Source: Streptomyces eurythermus
GTDB lineage: Bacteria; Actinomycetota; Actinomycetes; Streptomycetales; Streptomycetaceae
Length of the DNA stretch: 64,000 bases
Reading direction: 5' to 3'
NCBI RefSeq assembly: GCF_014649115.1
Contig: NZ_BMSK01000014.1
Location: 186,001-250,000, forward strand
The notes under the pieces were generated by a model that worked only from the letters and a program-made list of their open reading frames with translations, searched no databases and was not told where the DNA came from. Every line of letters starts with the position of its first letter. Positions within the stretch are counted from its first letter, which is position 1. The position numbers were made by a program, and so were the translations under genes. Positions 7,484 to 16,300 of this stretch are shown here, in pieces.

Positions 7484-8692
7484 GTGATCAGCAAGCAACC
7501 GACGGGCGACCGCCTCCTGTTGGAGGAGTTGCCCGACCGCTGGCGGGGCTTACGCGAGGCCGGGCCGGTGCGGTACGACGCGACACAGGGCGTCTGGCAG
7601 GTGCTGGACCACCAGTCGGTCGCCACCGTGCTCGCCGACCCGGCGACGTACTCCTCGGACCTGTCCGCCCTCACCCCCACCCAGCCCGACTTCGAGACCT
7701 TCCGGCAGGGCAACTTCGTCGGCATGGACCCGCCCGCCCACCGCAGACTCCGTGCCCTGGTGAGCCAGGCGTTCACCCCCCGGGTCGTGCAGGGACTCGG
7801 GCCCCGTATCGAGGCCGTCTGCGCCCGGCTGCTGGACGCCGTCGCCGACCGCGACCGGTTCGACCTGGTCGAGGCGCTGGCCTACCCGCTGCCGATCATC
7901 GTCATCGCCGAACTGCTCGGCATCCCGGCCGGCGAACACCGGCTCTTCCAGGAGTGGGCGGGCGTGCTGTTCGGCGGCGACCAGCTCGGCGAGGCGCCCG
8001 ACATGGCCGACCTGGAGCGGGCGCTGGAAGCCATCGCCCCCACGGTGCGCGAGATGAACGGCTACATGCTGGAGCACATCCGCGCCCGCCGCGCCGACCC
8101 CGGCGACGACCTCACCAGCAGACTCATCGCCGCCGAGGTGGACGGCGTGCGCCTGCGGGACGAGGAGATGGTCGGCTTCGTGGCGCTGCTGCTGGTCGCC
8201 GGGCACATCACCACCACCGCGCTGCTCGGCAACGCCGTCGTCGCCTTCGACCGCCACCCCGGCACGCACGCCGCGCTGCGCGCCGACCCCGCGCGCATCC
8301 CGGCCGCCGTCGAGGAGGTGCTGCGCTGGCTGCCGCCCTTCCCGGAGCTGGGCCGCCGGGTCACCCGCCCCGTGGTCCTCGGCGGCCACGAACTCCCGGC
8401 GGACACCCTGCTGATGGCCCATCTGGGCGCCGCCAACCGGGACCCCGCCCGGTTCGCCGCGCCCGACGTCTTCGACGTGACCCGGAGTCCCAATCCCCAT
8501 CTCACCTTCGGGCACGGCATCCACTTCTGTTTCGGCGCACCACTGGCCCGGCTGGAGGCACGGATCGCCCTGCGTATGTTGCATGAACGATTCCGCATGC
8601 TGGTGATCCCCTCCTACGAGGACATCGCCTACCAGAACCCGGCCGTCATCGTCGGCGTACGACAGCTGCCCGTCGAGGTCGGCAGACCCTAG
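7484..8692 (+). CDS. Cytochrome P450 (likely tailoring hydroxylase of the NRPS product)
   Basis: 402 residues; GTG start with AAGGAG 5 nt upstream (7473-7478). All bacterial class I P450 landmarks are present: an I-helix region near residues 236-250, the ExxR pair Glu278/Arg281, and the haem loop FGHGIHFCFGAPLAR with Cys349. The I-helix reads AGHITTT, so the acid usual in the AGx(D/E)TT motif is Ile242, while the O2-activating Thr is kept. Codon 23 is TTA (7550-7552), so translation should depend on the bldA tRNA. It is first in the plus-strand gene series and 101 bp before the cyclase gene. Inferred role: hydroxylate or oxidise a side chain, either on a carrier-bound residue or on the finished peptide. 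Ferredoxin partners are not encoded nearby. Confidence 0.93.
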   Translation: MISKQPTGDRLLLEELPDRWRGLREAGPVRYDATQGVWQVLDHQSVATVLADPATYSSDLSALTPTQPDFETFRQGNFVGMDPPAHRRLRALVSQAFTPRVVQGLGPRIEAVCARLLDAVADRDRFDLVEALAYPLPIIVIAELLGIPAGEHRLFQEWAGVLFGGDQLGEAPDMADLERALEAIAPTVREMNGYMLEHIRARRADPGDDLTSRLIAAEVDGVRLRDEEMVGFVALLLVAGHITTTALLGNAVVAFDRHPGTHAALRADPARIPAAVEEVLRWLPPFPELGRRVTRPVVLGGHELPADTLLMAHLGAANRDPARFAAPDVFDVTRSPNPHLTFGHGIHFCFGAPLARLEARIALRMLHERFRMLVIPSYEDIAYQNPAVIVGVRQLPVEVGRP

Positions 8693-8793
8693 TCCCGGCG
8701 CGTGCAGCGCCCTCCGGCCGGCCCCCGTACCGCTCGTCACGGGCCGGACCGGCACGCCCGCACCACAGACCCATCCAACGGAGTCCCCTTCTC

Positions 8794-10167
8794 ATGCCGT
8801 ACACCATCCCCGCCGCTCCGGCCGCCTCCCGGACACCGTCCCCCTCGCCCCGGGAGTCGCGGGAACCGCACCGGGAGTTGCAGGACCGTCTCGACTCCCT
8901 CGCCCGGACCCACCGGGTGCCCGGAGCCCAACTGGCCCTGGACACCGGCACGGACGTGATCGCCGTACACACCGGCACGGCCGACGTCACGACCGGCGGC
9001 CCCTTCGCCGCGGGCACCGCCGTCCCGCTGGGCTCGCTCACCAAACCCTTCACCGCCGCGCTCGTCCTGCTCCTGGCCGACGACGGCGACCTCGACCTGG
9101 ACGAACCCGCCGCCGGCCAGCTCCCCGAACTGGCCGGGATACCCCAGGTGACGATACGTCACCTTCTCGCGCACACCGGCGGGTTGCCCACCGGGCCCGA
9201 TTCGGACACCGCCGCCACGACCACCGCCGCCCGCTATCTCGCGGCCGTCTGCACCGACCGCGACCTGCTGTTCGCGCCCGGCACCGACTTCTCCTACTCC
9301 AACGCCGGCTACGTCGCCGCCGGACGGCTGGTGGAGACGGTCACCGGCATGCCGTGGCCCGAGGCGGTCCGGGCGCTGCTCCTCGAACCCCTCGGCATCC
9401 GACCCGTGTTCACCGGTGACACCGCGCCCGCCCGCCCCGTGGCCGCCGGGCACGCCGTCAACACCGCGACCGGGCAGGCCCGTCCGGCCCGGCAGAACCT
9501 GGCACCGCTGGAGGCACCGGCCGGCGCGCTGCTCGCGAGCGCCCTGGACCTGGTCGCGTTCGGCAACGCGCTCACCGGCCGCTCGGACCTGCTGCCGCCC
9601 GCCGTCGCCAAGGAGATGCGCCGGCCCGAGAGCGCCGCCCGCCCCGGCACGCTGGCCGACGGCTGGGGCCCCGGACTGGCCCTGTACCGGCGGGACGACC
9701 GGATCTGGGGCGGCCACGACGGCAACGCCCAGGGCACGTCCTGCCATCTGCGGGCGGACCCGGAGAGCGGGGTCGTGGTCGCCTTCACCGGCAACTCCGC
9801 GTCCGCGACCGCGCTGTGGCGCGACCTCGCCGAGGAGGTGACCCGGATCACCGGCATCCCGGTGCCGGCCGGCCCGCACACCGTGGACCGGGGGCGGCCC
9901 GTCGACCTGCCCGGCTGCGTGGGCACGTACCGCAACGGCACCACGACCTACCGGGTCGCGCCCGGTCCCGACGGCGCGCCGGCCCTCTCCGTGGACGGGG
10001 ACCTGCCCCTCCCGCTGGTCTGTTACGCCGACCTGTCCTGCGATCTGCGCGATCCGGCCAGCGGGCGGCTCGAACCCGGAGGACGCTTCCACCGCGATCC
10101 GGCCACCGGCCTGGTCGACCGGGTGCAGATCTCCGGACGCACGGCCCGCCGGACCGACGACGGCTGA
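8794..10167 (+). CDS. PBP-type (SurE-like) thioesterase / peptide cyclase
   Basis: 457 residues; ATG 8794. It has the serine beta-lactamase/penicillin-binding-protein fold: Ser81-x-x-Lys84 (SLTK), Tyr168-Ser-Asn170 and His308-Asp-Gly (in GGHDGN). An additional C-terminal domain spans about residues 370-457 (lipocalin-like in the family). The length and layout match the stand-alone PBP-type thioesterases (SurE of surugamide, and desotamide- and mannopeptimycin-type homologues). These take the peptide from the last carrier domain and close it head-to-tail, favouring a D C-terminal and an L N-terminal residue. The context agrees: it lies directly before two NRPS genes whose last module ends in an epimerase and has no thioesterase. 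A D-aminopeptidase or resistance beta-lactamase cannot be excluded from sequence alone. Confidence 0.85.
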   Translation: MPYTIPAAPAASRTPSPSPRESREPHRELQDRLDSLARTHRVPGAQLALDTGTDVIAVHTGTADVTTGGPFAAGTAVPLGSLTKPFTAALVLLLADDGDLDLDEPAAGQLPELAGIPQVTIRHLLAHTGGLPTGPDSDTAATTTAARYLAAVCTDRDLLFAPGTDFSYSNAGYVAAGRLVETVTGMPWPEAVRALLLEPLGIRPVFTGDTAPARPVAAGHAVNTATGQARPARQNLAPLEAPAGALLASALDLVAFGNALTGRSDLLPPAVAKEMRRPESAARPGTLADGWGPGLALYRRDDRIWGGHDGNAQGTSCHLRADPESGVVVAFTGNSASATALWRDLAEEVTRITGIPVPAGPHTVDRGRPVDLPGCVGTYRNGTTTYRVAPGPDGAPALSVDGDLPLPLVCYADLSCDLRDPASGRLEPGGRFHRDPATGLVDRVQISGRTARRTDDG

Positions 10168-10260
10168 GGCGGGGCACCGCCGGCAGCGGTTCCGGTGCCG
10201 GTCTCACCCGGTGCCTGAGCCGTGCCGGTTCCAGTCCGGCTCCGGGGGCTGATGCCGTGC

Positions 10261-10298
10261 TGGTCGCGGTGCCGAGTCCTGGTCGCGGTTCCGAGTCC
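10261..10298 (+). repeat. 19-bp tandem duplication
   Basis: TGGTCGCGGTGCCGAGTCC (10261-10279) is followed at once by TGGTCGCGGTTCCGAGTCC (10280-10298), one mismatch. It probably arose by replication slippage. Confidence 0.7.
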
Positions 10299-10430
10299 CG
10301 GTTCCGGTTCCCGTTCGCTTCTCGCTTCGGTTGCGCTGGTGTGGCCGGTTTCGCGGGTACGGCCGGCGGGGAACCGGCGGCTGCCGTGGGCCCGGGGGCT
10401 CGGCTCCGGCCGTGGTCCTGGCCGCCGGTG

Positions 10431-10480
10431 CGGTGTGGTGCGGTGTGGTGCGGTGTGGTGCGGTTCGGTGCGGTCCGGTG
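10431..10480 (+). repeat. Five tandem 10-bp repeats
   Basis: Three exact copies of CGGTGTGGTG (10431-10460) are followed by CGGTTCGGTG and CGGTCCGGTG. The 10-bp unit is close to one helical turn, so identical faces of the DNA are presented repeatedly. The G-rich strand has regular GG pairs. It lies 223 bp before the first NRPS start codon. Confidence 0.75.
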
Positions 10481-10520
10481 CGCCGGGTTCGTCCGTCGTC
10501 GGAGACCAGGCATCGCTTCA

Positions 10521-10560
10521 GGCCGCCAGGCGCCGGTTCCGGCCGCCAGGCACCGGTCAC
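10521..10560 (+). repeat. 20-bp tandem duplication
   Basis: GGCCGCCAGGC-G-CCGGT (10521) and GGCCGCCAGGC-A-CCGGT (10541) are two 20-bp units in tandem. They differ at the central base and in the last three bases. Confidence 0.65.
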
Positions 10561-10702
10561 CGCTCCCGGACACCGATCAGCGCCGCCCGCCCCGCATTGC
10601 CGCCCCGTCACGTACGCGCGGTGACCCGCGCCCTTCCCCCGCCCCGGGGCCCACCGGGGCCGCCCCGCGCCGTATCGCCCCGCTCTCCGAAGGACTTCAC
10701 CC

Positions 10703-13340
10703 ATGACGGACCTGCACGACAAGCCCGCTCCGGCGTCCTCCCTGCCGCAGGCCGGCCCCGCCGCCGGCCTGCCGGAGCGCGGCGCGGCACCGGCGCACCC
10801 GACGCTCGGCGAGCTGTTCACCGCCTGGGTGGCCCGCACTCCGGACGCACCGGCCCTCACCGACGGGCGGCGGACCTGGACCTACCGGGAACTGGCCGCC
10901 CGTGCCGAGCGGCTGGCCGCGCACCTGGTACGGCGGGGGGCCGGGCCGGACCGGGTGGTGGCCCTGGTCCTGCCGCGCTCCATGGAGCTGATCGCGGCCG
11001 AGCTGGCCGTCGCGCGGGCGGGCGCCGCCTTCCTGCCGGTGGACCCCGCCTACCCCGCCGAGCGCCGGGCGCTGATGCTCGCCGACGCCGGGCCCGCCGT
11101 CACCCTCGACGATCCGCGCCGGGTCGGCGAACTGCTGGAGACGGGCGAGCCGCCGGCCGCCGAGGACGACACCGGCCGGCGGGCCGACGCCGACGCCGGC
11201 CACGCGGCGTACGTCATCTACACCTCCGGCTCCACCGGCACCCCCAAGGGCGTCACGGTCACCCATCGCGGCCTCGGCGGCTTCACCTCGGCCGCCGCCG
11301 AACGGTACGCGGTGGGCCCCGGCGACCGGGTGCTCCAGTTCTCCTCGCCGAGCTTCGACGCCTCGGTGCTGGAGCTGTGCGTGTCCGTCCTGTGCGGCGC
11401 CACGCTGGTCGTACCGCCGCACGGGCCGTGGCTCGGCGACGAACTCGCGGCGGTCCTGGACGAGTACCGCATCACCCACGCCCTGATCCCGCCCGCCGCG
11501 CTGGCCACCCTGCCCGACCCCGCGCAGGGCACCGCGCGCCACCTGCGCACGCTGATCGTGGGCGCCGAGGCATGCCCGGCGGGGCTCGTGGACCGCTGGG
11601 CGCCCGGCCGCCGCATGATCAACTCCTATGGTCCGACCGAGGCCACGATCGTCGCCACCTGGACCGGGCCGCTCACCGCCGGCCGGGGCACCCCGACGAT
11701 CGGCGGTGCCCTGCCGCACACGCGGGTGTACGTCCTGGACGCCGCGATGCGGCCCGTGCCGCCCGGTGCGGACGGGGAGCTGTTCGTCGGCGGTGACGCG
11801 GTGGCCCGGGGGTACCTGGGCCGGCCGGGCCTGACCGCCGCGCGCTTCGTCGCCGACCCCTTCGGCACGCCCGGCGCGCGGCTGTACCGCACCGGGGACC
11901 GGGCGCGCTGGACCGCCGACGGGGAACTGGAGTTCCTGGGCCGGCTGGACCGGCAGGTGAAGATCCGCGGCTTCCGCATCGAGCCCGGCGAGATCGAGGC
12001 GGCCCTGCGGCGCGCGGGCGGTGGGGCGGTCGGCGAGGCGGTGGTCGTGGTCCGCGAGGACGACCCGGGCCACCAGCGCCTCGTCGCCTACGTCACCCCG
12101 GCGGGACAGCCGGCACCCACCACCCCGACCGACGCCGCGCCGGCCGACCCGGCCGTCCTGTCCGACTCCGGCGAGTCGCGTGATGCCGCCGGTCCGGCCG
12201 GCGTTGCCGAGCCGGTCGACTCGGCCGCCGTGACCGCCGCCGCCGAGTCGCGTGATGCCGCCGCTCCGGCTGAGGTCGCCGAGCGGGCCGACTCTGCGGT
12301 CCTGGCTGACTCCGGTGAGCCCCGCGATTCCGCCGGGCGGGCCAACTCCACCGCCCCGACCGGCGGCGCCGAGTCCGCCGATTCCGTTGGCCGGACCGGT
12401 GGCGCCGGGTCGGCCGACTCCGCAGCCGTGGCCGGCGCCGAGCCGACAGACGTTGCCGAGTCCCGCGATGCCGTCGCCCCGGCCGGCGCCGCAGGGCTGG
12501 GCGACTCGGCCGACCTGTCCGACTCCGGCGAGCCCCACGAGTCCGCCGAGTCCCCCGCCTTGACCGGGGGCGCCGAGTCCGCCGAGTCCCCCGCCCCGAC
12601 CGGCGGCGCCGAGCCCGCCGACTCCGCTGGCCGGACCGGCGGCGCCGGGTCGGCCGACTCCGCCGAGCAGGCTGCCTCCGCCGCCTTGTCCGACGCCGCC
12701 GAGCCCCGCGATCCCGCCGAGCGGGCCACCTCTTCCACCCCGGCCGACGCCACCGAACGGGCCGACTCCGCCGAGCCGGTCAATTCCGCCGCCCTGCCAG
12801 AATCCGCTGAGCCTCGCGATTTCGCCGGGCAGTCCAGCTCCGTTGCCCCGACCGGTGGCGCCGGGCCGGTTGCTTCCGCCGCCCCGACCGACTCCGCCGA
12901 GCCCCGTAACCCCGCACCGCCGGCCGCCGCCCCGGCCAACCCCGCCCAGTCGCTCGATCCCGTCTCCCTCCGTGCCGCCGTAGGCCGTCTGTTGCCCGCG
13001 CACATGGTGCCCGCCGTTGTCGTGGTGCTGGAGCGGATGCCGCTGACCCCGCAGCACAAGATCGACCGGCGGGCGTTGCCCGCGCCGGAACGGGCGGTCG
13101 TGGGCGGGCGGGTGGCGCCCCGGTCGGAGGGGGAGCGGGTGCTCGCCGCGATCTGGGCCGAGGTGCTGGGTGTCGACGCGGTCGGGGTGACCGACGACTT
13201 CTTCGACCTCGGGGGCGAGTCCCTGCTCGCCGCGCGGGTGCTCGCCCGGGTCCGGGACGAGCTGGGGGTCCGGCTGACCCTGCGGGACGTGTTCACCGCG
13301 CGGACCGTCGCCGCCCTCGCCCCGCTGCTCGCCGACCCGT
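10703..13340 (+). other. NRPS module 1: A1-T1 (initiation)
   Basis: The A domain has YTSGSTGTPKG (about 11217-11250) and NSYGPTE. Ten-residue pocket read by eye: D-A-L-L-I-G-S-I-V(-K), a hydrophobic or aromatic-looking pocket that I cannot match. A repetitive insertion (12115-12960) splits the A8 and A10 regions. The A10 motif is PQHKIDRR rather than NGKxDRR, with the catalytic Lys kept. The carrier is LGGESL (Ser840). No C, formylation or lipid-starter domain precedes it. Confidence 0.85.
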
Positions 13341-16300
13341 CGGCCACCGTGGCCCCGGAGCCGATCCCGCCGGCCCCGGCCGAAGGCGCCCTGCCCATGT
13401 CCAGCGCGCAGCGGCGGCTGTGGTACCTGGACGATCTCTCCGACGGCGGCACCGAGTACAACACCGGCGTGGCCCTGCGGCTGCGCGGCGCCCTGGACCC
13501 GGACGCGCTGCGCCGCTCCCTGCACCGGCTCGCGGCCCGCCACGCCTCCCTGCGCACCACCTTCGCCACCGCCGACGGGCAGGGCGTCCAGCGGGTCGCG
13601 CCGCAGCCGGAGCTGCCGCTGCGGACGGCCGACCTCTCCGGCGCGCCGGACGCCGAGGAGGCCGTGGAGGCGCTGCTCACCGAGGAGCTGGAGCGGCCCT
13701 TCGACCTGGCGGCGGGCCCGCTCACCCGGGCCCTGCTCGTCCGGCTGGGCGCCGAGGAGCACGTACTGCTCCTGGCGCAGCACCACATCGTCACCGACGG
13801 CTGGTCGGTCGGCGTCCTCACCCGCGAACTCGCCGCCCTCTACCACGCCGAGACCACCGGCGAGCCCGCCGGACTGCCCGAACCCGCCGTGCAGTACCCG
13901 GACTTCGCGCTGTGGGAGCGGCGGCAGCGGGCCGGTGACGCGGACACCACCGATCTCGCCTACTGGAAGCGGCACTTGGCGGGACTTCAGCAGCTGGAGC
14001 TGCCCACGGACCGGCCCCGTCCCGCCGTGCGCACCACCGTCGGCGCGGCCCACCGGCACGAGCTGCCCGCCGAGTTGGTGACCCGGCTGCACCGGCTGGC
14101 CGCCGGCCGCGGCACCACGCTGTTCACCCTGTTCGCCGGCGCGTCCGCGCTGCTGTTCTCCCGCTACTCCGGACAGCGGGACATCGCGTTCGGCACCGTC
14201 ACCACCGGGCGCGGCCGGCGGGACCTGGAGGACGTGCCCGGGTTCTTCGCCAACACCGTGGTGCTGCGCGGGGAGGTGGACGAGCGGGCCACCGTGGACC
14301 GGTTCGTGGAGAGCATGCGGACGACCGTGCTGGACGCCTTCGCCCACGACGGCGTGCCCTTCGACCGGGTGGTGGAGGAACTCGCCCCGCCCCGCGACCC
14401 CAGCCGCACCCCGCTGGTCCAGGCGCTCGTCGTACAGCAGAGCCCGCTGCCCGTGCCGCCGCTCGCCGGGGGACTGCGTCTGGCCGAGCACCCGCTGCCC
14501 CGCCCGGGCGCCCGCTTCGACCTGGTCCTGGAGTTCACCCCGGACCCGGACGGCGGCTCGGTCCTGACCGTCGAGTTCAACACGGACCTGTTCGACGCGG
14601 CGACCGTGGCCCGGATGACCGCCCATCTGCACCGCCTGCTGGAGGGCATGGCGGACGGCCCGGGCCGCACCCTGGCCGAACTGCCCATGCTCTCCGCCGC
14701 GGAGCAGCGCACCCTGGTGGACAGCTGGAACCCGCCCGCCCGCCGGCTCCGGGAGAGCGGGCACGCCACGCTGCCCGAGCTGCTGCACGGCCAGGCGGCC
14801 CGCACCCCCGGCCGTACGGCGGTGATCTGCGGACCGGACCGGCTGGCGTACGCCGAGGTGGCCCGGCGTGCCAACCGGCTGGCCCGGCGGCTCGTCGCAC
14901 GCGGCGCGGGCCCGGAGACCCTGGTCGCCCTGTGCCTGCCGCGCACCGCCGACCTCGTGCCCGTGCTGTGGGCGGTGCTCACCGCGGGCGCCGCCTACCT
15001 CCCCGTCGATCCCGGCTACCCCGCCGAGCGGGTCCGGCTCATGCTCGCCGACGCCCGGCCCGCCCTCGTCGTCGCCACCCGGGAGACCGCCGCCGCCCTG
15101 CCCCCGGACTGCGACCCGCTGTTCCTGGAGGACGCCACCGGCCCGGCGGTGCCCGACACGCCCCTCACCGACGCCGACCGGCTCCGCCCGCTGCTGCCGG
15201 ACCACCCCGCGTACGTCATCTACACCTCCGGCTCCACCGGCCGCCCCAAGGGAGTGGTGGTCACCCACCGCACCGTCACGGCGCTGGCCCGGTGGGCGGG
15301 GGAGCGGTTCGGCGCCGAGGGGCTGGACCATGTGATCGCCGCGACCTCCCTCAACTTCGACGTCTCCGTCTTCGAACTGCTCTGCCCCCTCACGGCCGGC
15401 GGCACCGTCGAGGTGGTCGCCGACCTGCCGGCCCTCGCCGACGGCACCGGACCACGGCGGGCCGGGCTGCTCAGCGGGGTGCCGTCCGTCGTCTCCCGGC
15501 TGATCGCGGGCGGCACCGCACCCGTGACCGCCGGGACCGTCGTCCTCGCCGGCGAGGCCCTGCCCGCCCAGACGCTGCACGAGCTGCGCGCCGCCCTGCC
15601 CGGCTGCCGCATCGCCAACATCTACGGCCCCACCGAGGCCACCGTGTACGCCACCGCCTGGTTCGCCGGGGACCGGCTGCCCGGGCAGGCCCCGCCCATC
15701 GGCGCCCCGGTGGCGCTCACCCGGGCCTATGTCCTGGACGGCGCCCTGCGGCCCCAACCCGTCGGCGTCACCGGCGAGTTGTACCTCGGGGGCGGCGGGC
15801 TGGCCCGCGGCTACCTGAACCGTCCCGGACTGACCGCCACCCGGTTCGTCGCCGATCCGTTCGGCGCGCCGGGGGAGCGCATGTACCGCACCGGTGACCT
15901 GGTGCGCCGCCGCGCCGACGGCACGCTGGAGTACGTCGGCCGGACCGACCAGCAGGTCAAGGTGCGCGGCTTCCGCATCGAGCTGGGCGAGGTGGAGGAG
16001 GCGCTGCGCGGCTGCGCCGGCGTGGCCGAGGCCGCCGCCGTCGCCGCCACGGACCGCGACGGCCACCGGCGCCTGGTCGGCTACGTCGTCCCGGCCGCCG
16101 GTCAGCGGACCGAACCCGAGGCCGTACGCCGGGAACTGGGCCGTACGCTGCCCGACTACATGGTCCCCTCGGCCGTCGTCGTGCTGGACGCCCTGCCGCT
16201 CAGCCCGAACGGCAAGCTCGACCGCGGCCGGCTCCCCGACCCCGGGCCCGCCGTGCGCGCGGTACGGCATGTGGCGCCCCGCACGCCCACCGAGCGCGCG

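Larger units (their letters stand above)
10168..10702. other. 535-bp intergenic region packed with short tandem repeats
   Basis: This lies between the cyclase gene and the first NRPS gene. No open frame here looks like a protein. It contains three separate blocks of short tandem repeats (10261-10298, 10431-10480, 10521-10560) and many CCGGTTCCGG-like words. The NRPS start at 10703 has AAGGAC about 9 nt upstream. It may carry a second promoter for the NRPS genes. Confidence 0.5.

Noticed and set aside
9700..9725. Cyclase candidate as a plain resistance beta-lactamase
   Set aside because: The motifs allow it, but length, C-terminal extension, position beside a TE-less NRPS and the D C-terminus favour a PBP-type thioesterase. 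Kept as an alternative in the feature entry.
10431..10480. Short repeats as a CRISPR array
   Set aside because: The units are 10 bp and directly adjacent, without spacers.
10222..10700. An open frame running through the repeat region into the NRPS gene
   Set aside because: It is in another frame, made of Arg/Gly/Pro-rich sequence, and is best explained by base composition.
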